Shown here: piece after piece, positions 50,899 to 61,229 of the stretch
Layout of the letters: every line of letters starts with the position of its first letter
Numbering within the stretch: the stretch's first letter is position 1
Assembly: GCA_017881915.1 (NCBI GenBank)
Contig: JADGQK010000006.1
Span: 1-61,240 of the forward strand
Origin: Chloroflexota bacterium
GTDB taxonomy: Bacteria > Chloroflexota > Limnocylindria > Limnocylindrales > CSP1-4
Reading direction: 5' to 3'
Length of the DNA stretch: 61,240 bases
Program-made: the position numbers and the translations under genes
Notes under the pieces: generated by a model
Databases searched by the model: none
Seen by the model: only the letters and a program-made list of their open reading frames with translations
What the model was told of the DNA's origin: nothing

Positions 50899-52326
50899 CT
50901 ACCGCGCCTCCAGCGCCGCGCGAGCCCGGGTTAGCGGGCCGCCCAGCCGGCCTGACAGGCCGAAGCCGACGAGACCAACCAGCGCCCCGACCGCGAAGGC
51001 GGCGAGCAACCCGCCCCAGGCTGGTTCGCCGACCCGGGCGGCGATCGCGATCAGGGCGCCGGCCACCCCGGTCCCCAGGGCAGTGCCCAGGACATCGCTG
51101 AGCTGGAGTGCCGCAGTTGCCGCTCCCTGGCCATCGAGCGGGGCCTCGGCGAGGACGATCAGCGAGAGCGGCGCGTAGCTCAGGCCCATGCCCAGGCCGG
51201 CGATCGCCCAGGCGAGCATGGCCACCACCACGGGCACGCCGGGCGACAGGACCAGGGCCAGGATGGCGATGCCGAGCAATACCAACGCGAAGCCCCAGGC
51301 GACAAACCGGCGCACCCCAAGGCGATCGACGTGGCGGGCCTGGATCCAGGCGCCGACCGTCCAGGTCAGGGTCGCCACCGTCAGCGCGAGCCCGGCCGCG
51401 CTGGCGTCCATGCCACGCCAGCTGATCAGGGCCAGCGGCACGTAGGCGTCAACGCTGAAGAAGGCGAAGGTCAACAGTCCGCGAACGAGGATGGCGGCAG
51501 GCAGGCCGGGTTGGGCCACGAGCGTCCCGGCCGGGGTCAGCCGCTGGAATGCCGGGAGGCCGATCGCGATCCCCAGCCCGATCAGGGCGAGACCTGGGAA
51601 GAGGGTCGCACTCGTCAGGCCCACGACCAGCAGGCCGGCGCCACCGGTCAACAACAACGCCCAGGTCAGGCGCCCGCGGAAGAGCCCCGCGGCCGGACGG
51701 ATCCCCTCCGCCTCGGGCACGACCGGCTCAGACGCTACCCGGGCGATTGCCGGAATCGTCAGGAGCCCGGCGATCACGACGAGAGGCAGTAGCCCGAGGA
51801 AGACGAGCCGCCAGCTGGCGTGCTCGGCAATCAGGCCACTGATCGCCGGGCCGATGATCCCGGGCACGACCCAGGCCGTCGACAGGACGGCAAACATCCG
51901 GGGCCGAAGGGCCGGCGGCAGTGCCCGGGCGATCGCGACGTAGGCCACCGGCGCGATCCCGCCGGCCCCGAAGCCCTGCAGCAGTCGAGCGCCGACCAGG
52001 ACCGCCATCGACGGGGCGAGCCCGCCGATCAGCAGGCCGGCGGCAAACAGGCCGAGGCCGATCGTCAACGGGCGGACCAGGCCGCCCCGGTCGATCAGCC
52101 CGCCCAGGATGACGATCCCGACGAGGTCGCCCAGGAAGAACGAGCTGAAGACCCAGCCGTACAGCTCGATCCCGCCCAGCTCCCGGGCGACGATCGGCAT
52201 CGCCGTCGCGACCGCCAGCGATTCGAACGCCACGAGCGTGATCGTGAGGACGAGGCCGACCGAGATGGCCCGCCGTCCGGCCGAGAACAGGCCGCCTGCC
52301 TCGACCGGCCAGGCCGCCTCAGGCAT
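50899..52326 (-). CDS. MFS transporter
   Basis: About 12-14 TM segments; VFSSFFLGDLVGIVILGGLIDRGGLVRP. Confidence 0.86.
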   Translation of the reverse strand: MPEAAWPVEAGGLFSAGRRAISVGLVLTITLVAFESLAVATAMPIVARELGGIELYGWVFSSFFLGDLVGIVILGGLIDRGGLVRPLTIGLGLFAAGLLIGGLAPSMAVLVGARLLQGFGAGGIAPVAYVAIARALPPALRPRMFAVLSTAWVVPGIIGPAISGLIAEHASWRLVFLGLLPLVVIAGLLTIPAIARVASEPVVPEAEGIRPAAGLFRGRLTWALLLTGGAGLLVVGLTSATLFPGLALIGLGIAIGLPAFQRLTPAGTLVAQPGLPAAILVRGLLTFAFFSVDAYVPLALISWRGMDASAAGLALTVATLTWTVGAWIQARHVDRLGVRRFVAWGFALVLLGIAILALVLSPGVPVVVAMLAWAIAGLGMGLSYAPLSLIVLAEAPLDGQGAATAALQLSDVLGTALGTGVAGALIAIAARVGEPAWGGLLAAFAVGALVGLVGFGLSGRLGGPLTRARAALEAR

Positions 52327-55300
52327 CGTCGCCGGCGGGGTTCACCTCGGACAGGCGGGCGACGACGGCCTGGGTCAGTCCCCAGCCCAGCCGCGGATCA
52401 CGAGGCAGGCGGATCCGGACCTGGTTGCTGGCGAACGTCACATCGCCCGGACGCACCCCAGGCAGGCCCAGGCCGGCCGCCCGCTGCCCGCCCCCGGCCG
52501 GTCCGAGCAGGCGCATCGCCGTCGCCCGGCTCAGGGCGCCGAACCGGACGACAAGCTGGCCGTCCTCGCGCGAGATCGAGGCGATCCCCGCCGCCTCGGC
52601 CGCGAGGCGCAACTCGGCCACCTCCACCAGGCGCACGACCGGCAGGGGCAGCGGACCGAATCGATCGGCCGCCTCGCGCCGGAAGGCGCTCAGGTCGTCG
52701 GCATTGCGGGCCCGGGCGAGGCGCCGGTAGAGCTCCAGCTTCTGGGCTACGTCGGGCACGTATTCGTCAGGGAGATGGGCCTCGATCGGCAGGTCGAGGA
52801 CTGCCTGGGTCGGCGGCAGGTTCGGCTCGCGCTCCTCACGCCGGGCCTTGACCTCCTCGACGGCATCGGCCAGCAGCCGGCTGTACAGGTCGAAGCCCAC
52901 CGCGGCCATGTGGCCGGACTGCTCGCCGCCGAGGATGTTGCCGGCACCCCGGATCTCGAGGTCGGACAGCGCGATCTGGAAGCCGGCCCCCAGCTCGGAC
53001 GCATTGAAGATCGCCTGGAGCCGCTTGCGCGCCTCGTCCGACAGGCGCTCACGGCGGCGATAGAGGAGGTAGGCGAACGCCCGTCGGCTGGACCGTCCCA
53101 CCCGGCCCCGGAGCTGGTAGAGCTGGGCCAGCCCGAGCGTGTCGGCCCGGTCGATGATGATGGTGTTCGCGTTCGGGATGTCGAGCCCCGACTCGATGAT
53201 CGTGGTGCACACGAGGACGTCAGCCGCTCCGCCGGCGAAGGTGATCATCACCTGCTCCAGGCTGCCTTCGGGCATCTGGCCGTGGCCGACCACGATCCGA
53301 GCGTCGGGCAGCATCCCGCGCAGTTGCTGGGCCTGGGCCTCAATCGTCTCGACCCGGTTGTGGACGTAGAAGACCTGGCCACCCCGGTCGAGCTCACGCT
53401 CGATCGCGTCCCGGACGAGCCCGGCGGTGGCCTCGGCGACGCGCGTCTGGATCGGCAGGCGATCCTCCGGCGGCGTCTCGATCACGCTCAGGTCGCGCAC
53501 CCCGGCCAGGGCCAGGTTGAGCGTCCGCGGGATCGGCGTGGCCGACAGGGTCAGGACGTCAACCTCGCGCCGGAGCCGTTTCAGGCGTTCCTTGGCCGCG
53601 ACGCCAAAGCGCTGCTCCTCGTCGACGACGACCAGCCCCAGGTCGCGGAAATGAACATCCCTGGAGAGCAGTCGATGGGTGCCGATCACCAGGTCGACCG
53701 AACCGCTGGCCAGGCCGGCGATCGTCGCCGCCTGCTCTCGGGCCGGGACGAACCGGCTGAGCAGCCGTACGGTCAGCGGGAACGCGGCGAATCGCTGCGA
53801 GAACGTGGTGTCGTGCTGGGCGGCGAGCACGGTCGTCGGCACGAGGACGGCCACCTGGCGGCCGCCCTGGATCGCCTTGAACGCAGCCCGGATCGCCACC
53901 TCCGTCTTGCCGTAGCCAACATCGCCAACGACCAGGCGATCCATCGGCCGGCGCGACTCCATGTCGGCCTTCGTCTCCGCGACCGCCCGGAGCTGGTCGA
54001 CCGTCTCCTCGTACGGGAAGCTCGCTTCCATCTCGCCCTGCCAGGGCGTATCGAGCGCAAAGGAGTGGCCCTCAGCACCGGCGCGGGTCGCGTAGAGCTC
54101 GAGGAGCTCCTCGGCCAGGTCGTCGACGGCCTTCTTGACCCGCTGCTTCGTGCGCAGCCAGTCGGTGCCCCCGAGCCGGCTGAGGGCCGGGTGTTCGCCA
54201 CCGGAGTAGCGGCTCACCCGGGCAATCTGCTCGACCGGCACGTAGATCCGGTCGCCACCGGCGAAGCTCAGCTCGAGGTAGTCGCGTTCCTCGCCCGAAG
54301 CACCGCGCCGGAGCATCTGCTCGTAGCGGGCGATGCCGTGGTCGATGTGGACGACGAGGTCGCCTGCCGCGAGCCGCTCCAGGATGTCCCGCGGAACGAC
54401 CCGCCGGAGGGCCTTCGGACGGCGGACGCGAACCGAGCCAAAGAGCTCGCGATCGGTGATCACGAGCAGGCCGTCCGGGCCGCCACTGAAGCCACCGTTC
54501 AGGCTGCGCTCGATCAGGGTGATCGTACCGGGCGGCGGGGCGACAAGCAGCTTGTTCGTGACCCCAACCGGCCGGCCGGCCTCCGAGAGCAGCTCGGCCA
54601 GGCGGGGTGCCTGATCCGAGGCCAGGATGATCCGGACACCCTCCGCGCTCCATCCCTCGAGCGACTCGGCCAACCGGCCGGTCCGGGCGGCCGGCACGAC
54701 CGGCTCGCGCCAGCCGAAGAGATCACCCGACGACAGGCCCCGGGCGGCCATCGACGTGCCGGCGGCCTCGCTCGCCTCGGACTCCCAGGTGAGCTCCAGG
54801 GTCCGCGACCGGACCAGCCGGCTCTTCCAGTCGCGCGGCCCCAGGTACGTGACCGGCCAGTCCTTCGGCAGCTCGCCCGCGGCCACGAGCTCGGTCCGGC
54901 GCTCGTCCGCCTGGCGCCACAGGAATTGAGCCGCCTCGGCCAGGTCGCCCGGCTCGTCGAGGATGACCAGGGTCTCTGGGGCGATGTGGTCCAACCCGGT
55001 GGCCGGGCAGATGATGCCGGCCCAGATCTCGGCAGCATCCCCCGCATGGAGCGCCCGTCCTCCCTCGGAACGCGCGGTTGCCGCATGCGCCCCTTCGCTG
55101 CGCGTCCCCTCGAACCGGGCGAGGTCGACCACAAGGCGCTCGGGCAAACGCGCCACCGCCTTGCCCAACCCGGTCCGGATCAACTCTGCGCCGCCGGCCG
55201 GGATGAGGAATTCGGTGGCCGGCAGGAGCTCGATCGAGCCGATCCGCTCGGTCGTACGCTGGTCGGTCGGGTCAAAGCTGCGCAGCGAATCGACCTCGTC

Positions 55301-56161
55301 GCCGAACAGCTCGATCCGGACGGGCAGGGCCGAGCCGGGCGGGAAGACATCGACGATCCCACCCCGCCGGGCGAACTCGCCCCGACCGGCCACTTCGATG
55401 ACCGGCTGGTAGCCGAGACCGAGCAGCTCGAGCAGGAATCGGTCGAGCACGAGCCGATCGCCGGGCACGAGGCGGCGCGGCTGTGCGGGCAGATCGGCCG
55501 CGGTCAGGGTGTGCTGGAGGAGTGCCTGGACGCTGGCGACCAGGACCCGGGCAGTGCCGCTGCGCCAGGCCGCCAGCGCCGCGACCCGGGCGGCGGTCTC
55601 ATCGGGGACGAGCTCACTCCGCTCGTAGGCCAGGGCGGTCCGCGGCTCGAGCACCACGACCAACCCGGGGTCACCCAGCCAGGCCCCGAGCTCCTCCGCC
55701 AGGCGGTCGCCGATCTCGGAATCGCGGGCGATCCACAGGAGGCGCTCGCCGGTCGCCACCAGGGCCGCCCCGAGGAAACTCTTCGCCCCGTGCGGGATCG
55801 TCGTCAGGCCCGCGTGGCGCCCGCTCGAAGGGAGGGCCCCAGTCGCCAGCCCGATGCGCTCCCGAAGGGCGCCGAACGAGCCCGTGGCCACGAGGAGTGG
55901 CGGCAGGGCCGAGAGGTCGGGCACACGGCGCGCTGCTCGGGACACTGCCGCCTGCACGGTGGCCCTGGCCGCGGCCGACCTGACGACTTCGGCTGCCTCA
56001 AGGCGGCGAGCGTCGTCCACCTCGGCATCGACCGCTGCAACGTCGAAGTCGACGGCCGTCGATTCGGTCTTCGCCTTGCGCTCGGCGTACTCGCTCGAGA
56101 TCCGCTCGACGAGCCGGCGCTCGGCACCGCGTTTGCCCCGGAACGGCGGACGCTCGTTCAT
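52319..56161 (-). CDS. mfd: transcription-repair coupling factor
   Basis: LVVGDVGYGKTEVAIRAAFKAI, GTHRLLSRDV, VDEEQRFGV, LTLSATPIPRTL, QLRGRVGRSSRRAFAYLLY. Confidence 0.95.
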   Translation of the reverse strand: MNERPPFRGKRGAERRLVERISSEYAERKAKTESTAVDFDVAAVDAEVDDARRLEAAEVVRSAAARATVQAAVSRAARRVPDLSALPPLLVATGSFGALRERIGLATGALPSSGRHAGLTTIPHGAKSFLGAALVATGERLLWIARDSEIGDRLAEELGAWLGDPGLVVVLEPRTALAYERSELVPDETAARVAALAAWRSGTARVLVASVQALLQHTLTAADLPAQPRRLVPGDRLVLDRFLLELLGLGYQPVIEVAGRGEFARRGGIVDVFPPGSALPVRIELFGDEVDSLRSFDPTDQRTTERIGSIELLPATEFLIPAGGAELIRTGLGKAVARLPERLVVDLARFEGTRSEGAHAATARSEGGRALHAGDAAEIWAGIICPATGLDHIAPETLVILDEPGDLAEAAQFLWRQADERRTELVAAGELPKDWPVTYLGPRDWKSRLVRSRTLELTWESEASEAAGTSMAARGLSSGDLFGWREPVVPAARTGRLAESLEGWSAEGVRIILASDQAPRLAELLSEAGRPVGVTNKLLVAPPPGTITLIERSLNGGFSGGPDGLLVITDRELFGSVRVRRPKALRRVVPRDILERLAAGDLVVHIDHGIARYEQMLRRGASGEERDYLELSFAGGDRIYVPVEQIARVSRYSGGEHPALSRLGGTDWLRTKQRVKKAVDDLAEELLELYATRAGAEGHSFALDTPWQGEMEASFPYEETVDQLRAVAETKADMESRRPMDRLVVGDVGYGKTEVAIRAAFKAIQGGRQVAVLVPTTVLAAQHDTTFSQRFAAFPLTVRLLSRFVPAREQAATIAGLASGSVDLVIGTHRLLSRDVHFRDLGLVVVDEEQRFGVAAKERLKRLRREVDVLTLSATPIPRTLNLALAGVRDLSVIETPPEDRLPIQTRVAEATAGLVRDAIERELDRGGQVFYVHNRVETIEAQAQQLRGMLPDARIVVGHGQMPEGSLEQVMITFAGGAADVLVCTTIIESGLDIPNANTIIIDRADTLGLAQLYQLRGRVGRSSRRAFAYLLYRRRERLSDEARKRLQAIFNASELGAGFQIALSDLEIRGAGNILGGEQSGHMAAVGFDLYSRLLADAVEEVKARREEREPNLPPTQAVLDLPIEAHLPDEYVPDVAQKLELYRRLARARNADDLSAFRREAADRFGPLPLPVVRLVEVAELRLAAEAAGIASISREDGQLVVRFGALSRATAMRLLGPAGGGQRAAGLGLPGVRPGDVTFASNQVRIRLPRDPRLGWGLTQAVVARLSEVNPAGDDA

Positions 56162-56844
56162 TCCTCGGTGTCGGCCGGGCGGGGCTTGCGCCAGCCGGTC
56201 TTCGTCCGGCGCACGCCATCGCTGCCCGGCGGTCCGTCGACCTCGCCCGGCGCGGCCAGTCGCTCGGCATCGGCCGGGCGGAGCAGGAAGCTGTTGAAGC
56301 GGTTGGCGGCCTTCGAGGTGCCATCTCGGGCCCAGGCCTCGACGGCGTCCGCGGCTGCCTCGAGGAACTCATCGAGGCGTCCCTGCTCATCGGCGCTGAA
56401 CGCGGAGAGAACGTGGTCGAGCGCGCCGTGATCGGGATCGCCGATCCCCACCCGAAGCCGGCTGAAGCCCTCGTTCGAGAGCTCGTCGATGATCGAGCCC
56501 AGACCGTTGTGGCCACCCGCGCCCCCACCCTCGCGGAAGCGCAGCTTGCCGAACGGCAGCGCGAAATCGTCGGCCACGACGAGCAGGTCGACCAGCGGCG
56601 CGTGCTCGCGAGCAAGGACCTTGCGGACGGCCAGGCCCGAGTCGTTCATGAACGTCAGGGGCTTGACCAGGATGAGATCGAGGCCCCGGAAGCGACCCTG
56701 GACGACCGAGCTCGCATCGCGCGTCCGGCCGCGCCCTGACCAGCCGGCCCGATCGGCAATCCGATCGAGCACCATCCAGCCGGCGTTATGGCGGGTCTTC
56801 GCGTACTGGCTGCCTGGGTTCCCCAGGCCAACGACGATCTTCAC
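56158..56844 (-). CDS. pth: peptidyl-tRNA hydrolase
   Basis: IVVGLGNPGSQYAKTRHNAGWMVLD; KPLTFMNDSG; GGAGGHNGLGSI. Confidence 0.93.
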   Translation of the reverse strand: MKIVVGLGNPGSQYAKTRHNAGWMVLDRIADRAGWSGRGRTRDASSVVQGRFRGLDLILVKPLTFMNDSGLAVRKVLAREHAPLVDLLVVADDFALPFGKLRFREGGGAGGHNGLGSIIDELSNEGFSRLRVGIGDPDHGALDHVLSAFSADEQGRLDEFLEAAADAVEAWARDGTSKAANRFNSFLLRPADAERLAAPGEVDGPPGSDGVRRTKTGWRKPRPADTEE

Positions 56845-56998
56845 CGATGCTCCGTGGCATGCCGAAGGGGCCCAAACCGTCCTCGGCGGGCCACGCCCCG
56901 ATGGTATCAGCGTCGTGCGACCCGGGCCTGACCCGGCCCGCGTCCCTGGCCCAAGGTTCGGCCGCCGCGCCAGGCTGTCGGGCGGCCTGGTGGCGGCC

Positions 56999-57106
56999 TG
57001 GTCCGAGCCCTGGTCCGAGGCCTGGTCCGAGGCCTGGTCCGAGGCCTGGTCCGAGGCCTGGTCCGAGCCCTGGTCCGAGCCCTGGTCCGAGCCCTGGTCC
57101 GAGCCC
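56999..57106. repeat. 12-bp minisatellite, 9 uninterrupted copies of tggtccgag[g/c]cc
   Basis: Order of variants: gccc, ggcc x4, gccc x4. Confidence 0.97.
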
Positions 57107-57121
57107 TTGCCGTCGCTATAT

Positions 57122-57288
57122 ACATCCCAGGTTTAGTGGACGCGCCTGCGTGCCGGAATCGGTGCTCGCGGAGCTCCCCGGTGACCCTCGGGCCACCGGT
57201 CCATGCACGAAACCCGGTCAGCGGACCAGCCCAGACCTGCCCGGACCGGCAATCGACGCCGGAAACGTGCTCGCTAGACCTGGGATGT
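57122..57288. repeat. 15-bp inverted repeat pair flanking ~137 bp
   Basis: ACATCCCAGGTTTAG (57122-57136) and CTAGACCTGGGATGT (57274-57288), one mismatch. Confidence 0.7.
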
Positions 57289-57656
57289 CTGCGGCGGACG
57301 TCGGCGCAGATCGGACCTGGTCTTCTCATCCGCACGGCGACCCACCTCGTCGGCGTCGAGATCGAGGGCCCGAGCCAGCCCTTCCTGCTCGTCAGCTCTG
57401 CGGAGCGCGATCGCGGCCAGGACAGCCTCGACCGGGCTGGCACTCCACCTTGCGTTGAGGACATCAACGTGACGATTCATGTGGCTCGGCGTGCATCGAC
57501 GACTGCCTTGACCCCGCTGGCGTCCTGGTCGGCTTCACCCTTGACAGGCCGATGGGGCGGGCGCACGTTTGCCTCATGGGAGTACAGCCTCCTGGGATAG
57601 CCGCCGATGCGGCGCGCAAGGCTCTCCCTGCGAACCAGGTGGCCAGGATCGGCTCG

Positions 57657-58514
57657 ATGTTCTTGCCCAGGTTCCGTGTCCGCCGGGCCGCGGCGCGATT
57701 CCTTGCGGCCCTGTTCGTGGTGCTCGGCCTGGCGGGCTGTTCAGCGACGCCCGGTGCGACCGTCCCGGCTGCGACGACGCCCGGCGTGACGGCCCCACTT
57801 GCGACGACTCCGGTTGCGACGTGGCCGGTGTCGCCCGAACCGCTCCCAGAGGCCACGTCGGGCAGCGCGGATGCGAGTCTCACCTGTGGCGGGCGGACGT
57901 TTCCCGCATCCGGGCTGGAGGCTCCGACGGGCGCGGAGAAGGCGTCCGGCCCGGAGTTCGACGCCTTGCGGGCAACTCTGGCGAAGCTCGCCAGCGAGTT
58001 TCCCGGCGCCTCGGGCTGGTCGTGGCGATTGGCCGGTCGCGATGCGAGTGGCGCGATCTTTCTGGCCCAGACCAACGCGCTCGAGCCTCCCGTCTGGGTC
58101 TCGGTCGAAGTGACTACCGGTGCGAACGGCTGGCAGCCGGGGAGCATGGGCCAGTGCAACCTGCGGGTCGTCCTCTCAGCGGAATACGGACCGGCGAGCT
58201 GGGCGCTCGACCCAGCATTCCCGGCTCCGACAGCCGACACGACCGAGCTCCACCTCCTGGTCTGGGAGGTGGCATGCTCGAGCGGGTCGCCAGCGACCGG
58301 GCGGATGTCGGCGCCAGTCATCGAATCCACCTCCTCAACATTGACCATTACCATCGGGGTCCGACCACTCCCGGCTGCCCCCGGGACCGCATTCACCTGC
58401 CCAATGCCAAAGGGGACGCCGGCAAGCCTGCGCCTGTCAGAGCCGCTCGGGAATCGGACGCTGCTCGATGGCGGAACCGTGCCGCCAGCCCCGCCGTCGC
58501 CAGCGTTCGGCTGA
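57657..58514 (+). CDS. hypothetical lipoprotein
   Basis: RFLAALFVVLGLAGCSATPGA lipobox; A/T/P-rich linker; ~200 aa domain of unknown family. Confidence 0.65.
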   Translation: MFLPRFRVRRAAARFLAALFVVLGLAGCSATPGATVPAATTPGVTAPLATTPVATWPVSPEPLPEATSGSADASLTCGGRTFPASGLEAPTGAEKASGPEFDALRATLAKLASEFPGASGWSWRLAGRDASGAIFLAQTNALEPPVWVSVEVTTGANGWQPGSMGQCNLRVVLSAEYGPASWALDPAFPAPTADTTELHLLVWEVACSSGSPATGRMSAPVIESTSSTLTITIGVRPLPAAPGTAFTCPMPKGTPASLRLSEPLGNRTLLDGGTVPPAPPSPAFG

Positions 58515-58631
58515 CTCCTGTCGCCTTCGGGTGGCCAGCCGAAGCGGGCACGTCGCGCCCCGTTGGCCGGGAGTTGGAAATGTCACTCGACGACGATCGC
58601 GGCTTCGCCCGATGCCGAGCTCATCCCATCC

Positions 58632-59482
58632 TTACGAGGGCCGGTTGAGCACGTCCTTGTCCGCGGTCACGGGATCGGCCGGCGATGCCGGCCACGCCTC
58701 TAGCCGGCTGTCCGCGAGCAGATCGTTGATCAGTTCCGTCGAGCCGCCGACAAAGGTCGAGTCGAGGTCGATCTCGCTCGCCACGAACCAGCTCCGATCA
58801 GCGGGCCAGATGAGGTTGGGTGATTCCCGGTGGAGGGTGGCAGCCGATGGCGCTGGTGGTCGATGGCTCACCTTCTCGGTCTTTTTCGGCCACACGAAGG
58901 CCCGCGCACGCTCGCGAAACCCGATGGACCTTCTGTCGAGGGCCCTCATTCGAAGGGAACCGTCCGAGAGATCCTCCCGCCACCCGAGATCCGAGATCGC
59001 GACCAGCGGTCCCTCGAACAACAGGTACGTCCTGTTCGGCAGCCCGAGCTTCGCCGCCAGCCGCATTTCAACGGCCATCCAGTCGATCCAGCCGTAGCCC
59101 TCCCACAGGCCGAAATGGCATCGGTCGGGCATCGTCGTGTGTCGGGCAAGGACATCGGACAGGGCCTCAAGCGTGGCGGGCGGTAGTGCTCCGTCATGCG
59201 GAGGCGCGGTGAAAGGCCTCGGCACGGAGGGACGCCCTCGTTCGCGCGCCATCGGCTCGAACTCGGCCATGGCATGCGCCGATCCGCCGGACCAGGCGGC
59301 AACCGTGGCCCACCGAACCGGCGCCCCATCGGCCGCCCAGGCCGGATGCAGGATCCGCGCATAGGCCTCGAAGACCGGCGGGACGAGCGCTCGAACGCCA
59401 CTACCGAAAGGGCCGATCGTCTCCTCAATCCAGGACGCAGCCGAGTCGTCGTTGGCAGGGCGGAGCATTCCGTCCGTTCTCA
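58632..59482 (-). CDS. hypothetical protein, probably conserved
   Basis: Coherent ORF with Trp-rich segments ending ...SPNLIWPADRSWFVASEIDLDSTFVGGSTELINDLLADSRLEAWPA; start uncertain. Confidence 0.65.
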
Positions 59483-59691
59483 TCTCGGCATTCTGACCGG
59501 CCTCCGGGGTTCCATCACGCAGCACGCCAGGGCCTCCCGGCGGGTCCCGGCGTCCGCGCTCGTGAGCACTGACAAGGTTCACGGAATGGGCATTACACCT
59601 GGGGTACTCAGCCCTTGACGGCCGGGAGGGTTCGGCGCAGCGTTGGACTCGGATCGCCGTCGGTCTCGACGGTGGACTTCAGAGGAGCGAG

Positions 59692-59907
59692 ATGCCCGAA
59701 CCCAAGCCCAAGCAGGCGGTCCGCAACGCCGGGGCGTTCCTCAATCCCGACTCGTACTCGATGATCCCCGTGCCGATGAGCACGCTCAGCGACGAATACC
59801 ACGATGCGCCCACAGAGCCTGAGGACTCCGAGCGAGTCCCGGAGCCGGAGCCGCCGAGCCGCATCCGTCGCGTCGTCGATCGGCTGGTGCGTCGCCCGAA
59901 CCCGTAA
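59692..59907 (+). CDS. hypothetical small (71 aa) protein
   Basis: gaggagcgag SD before ATG; acidic/Pro-rich centre, Arg-rich C-terminus. Confidence 0.45.
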   Translation: MPEPKPKQAVRNAGAFLNPDSYSMIPVPMSTLSDEYHDAPTEPEDSERVPEPEPPSRIRRVVDRLVRRPNP

Positions 59908-59979
59908 CCGGCGGTCAGGTACAACGGCCTCGGGCGTACCTCCGCGTGTGATACAGCCAGGTACGCGGAACGGCGGACC

Positions 59980-60471
59980 CTACGGCATCGACCAGCGTGC
60001 AGGCGGAATCTCGAAGGCCACAACCGTGGCGGCGGTCACTGGGCCGCCCCTCTGGGTGCCGATTTCCACTGCGGCGACCTTGTCCGTGCCCACGAACCTC
60101 ACATAGGCACCCTGGAGAGGTCCTGCGACGGCCGGGCAGCTGTACACCCCCGACGGGAACGGGCCGCCACAGTTGAAGCTGAACGGGCCGATCGTGACAG
60201 CCTTCACCGGGTAGCCGAGGCTCATTACCGCGTTGAGGACGGCGTTCTCAGAGGAGGTCGAACAATAGGCGGGGGGCGGGGAGGAAGCTCCAAGTCCGCT
60301 CGTGATCGGTAGGCACACGAAGACGATGCTCGCCATCGGAGACGGGCTCGGCGTCGTGGAGAGCGTGGGCACACTCGTCGGCGAAGGCAAACCGGTCGGC
60401 GTCGAGGACGGCAGCGGCATCGCGCATCCCGCGAGCAGGACACAGAGCAGGGCGGCGGCGAACGTCCTCAT
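59980..60471 (-). CDS. hypothetical lipoprotein
   Basis: MRTFAAALLCVLLAGCAMPLPSS lipobox; S/T/P linker. Confidence 0.6.
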   Translation of the reverse strand: MRTFAAALLCVLLAGCAMPLPSSTPTGLPSPTSVPTLSTTPSPSPMASIVFVCLPITSGLGASSPPPAYCSTSSENAVLNAVMSLGYPVKAVTIGPFSFNCGGPFPSGVYSCPAVAGPLQGAYVRFVGTDKVAAVEIGTQRGGPVTAATVVAFEIPPARWSMP

Positions 60472-60614
60472 CGTCACGCAGACGGTGCACGGGCCCCGCT
60501 GGTTGCGCCAGGGCAACTCGTCGACTGCCTGCGCCAGCCAAGGTGTGGTATGGCGACCTTCGCTGAACGACTCGGATCGCCCGCTGCCTGGACTTGGTTG
60601 ACGCCGGGACGGGC

Positions 60615-61229
60615 TTACGGCGCGGACGACCCCCCGCCCCGGTCCTCCAGTTCCCACGCGTGATCCATGACGTGCTGGGCGGTCCGGCGCACGAGGAACT
60701 GGATCGGCCAGGTCCGCGCGGGCTTGCCTTCGGCGTTGTAGGCGCGGATCGCAGCGAGGTACGCCTGCCGGTGGGCCGTGAGGCCGTCCGGGGTGAGGAC
60801 GATCTCGCGCGGGGTCCGGACCTCGACCTTGCGCGAGAACTGATCGGCCTCGCTGGCGTACACGTGGCGGATGATCTGGTCGCGACTGCGCCCGGCGCTC
60901 CGCAGGCCAGCGCGGAGCTCGGCCGAGACGCGGCTCGCGATGTCGTCGAACTCGGCCCAGCAGGCGCATAGGAGGTCGAGCCGCCGTTCCAGGTCGGCCG
61001 GAGACAGCACCTCGCCCTCGATCTGCGACGGCACGTGCGCGATGCCCCAGAAGTCGGTCGAGCTCGACCCGGGGACGCGTTCGACGACCATCATGTCGCG
61101 CGCCCGTGCGAAGGCGTCCTCCGTGCCGGCCCGCTCGGCGACGCCCGCGTACCTCGGGTGGTACGTCGATAGCTTGTCGAGTGCCTCGTCCTCCGACGTC
61201 CCCCAGCGATCGAGGCCGGGCCAGTCCAT
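60615..61229 (-). CDS. hypothetical protein (DinB-like, tentative); start may lie beyond the window edge
   Basis: MDWPGLDRWGTSEDEALDKLSTYHPRYAGV ... IQFLVRRTAQHVMDHAWELEDR. Confidence 0.55.
   Translation of the reverse strand: MDWPGLDRWGTSEDEALDKLSTYHPRYAGVAERAGTEDAFARARDMMVVERVPGSSSTDFWGIAHVPSQIEGEVLSPADLERRLDLLCACWAEFDDIASRVSAELRAGLRSAGRSRDQIIRHVYASEADQFSRKVEVRTPREIVLTPDGLTAHRQAYLAAIRAYNAEGKPARTWPIQFLVRRTAQHVMDHAWELEDRGGGSSAP

Noticed and set aside
52109-56431. 1440-aa plus-strand ORF
   Set aside because: Antisense shadow of mfd; no recognisable domain, composition-driven.
56999-57106. CRISPR array
   Set aside because: Repeats are 12 bp and contiguous with no spacers; no cas genes.
56847-57458. 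Plus-strand ORF encoding PGPSPGPRPGPR collagen-like repeats
   Set aside because: Arises only from the 12-mer repeat; no convincing start/SD or flanking domain; equally repetitive peptides in other frames.
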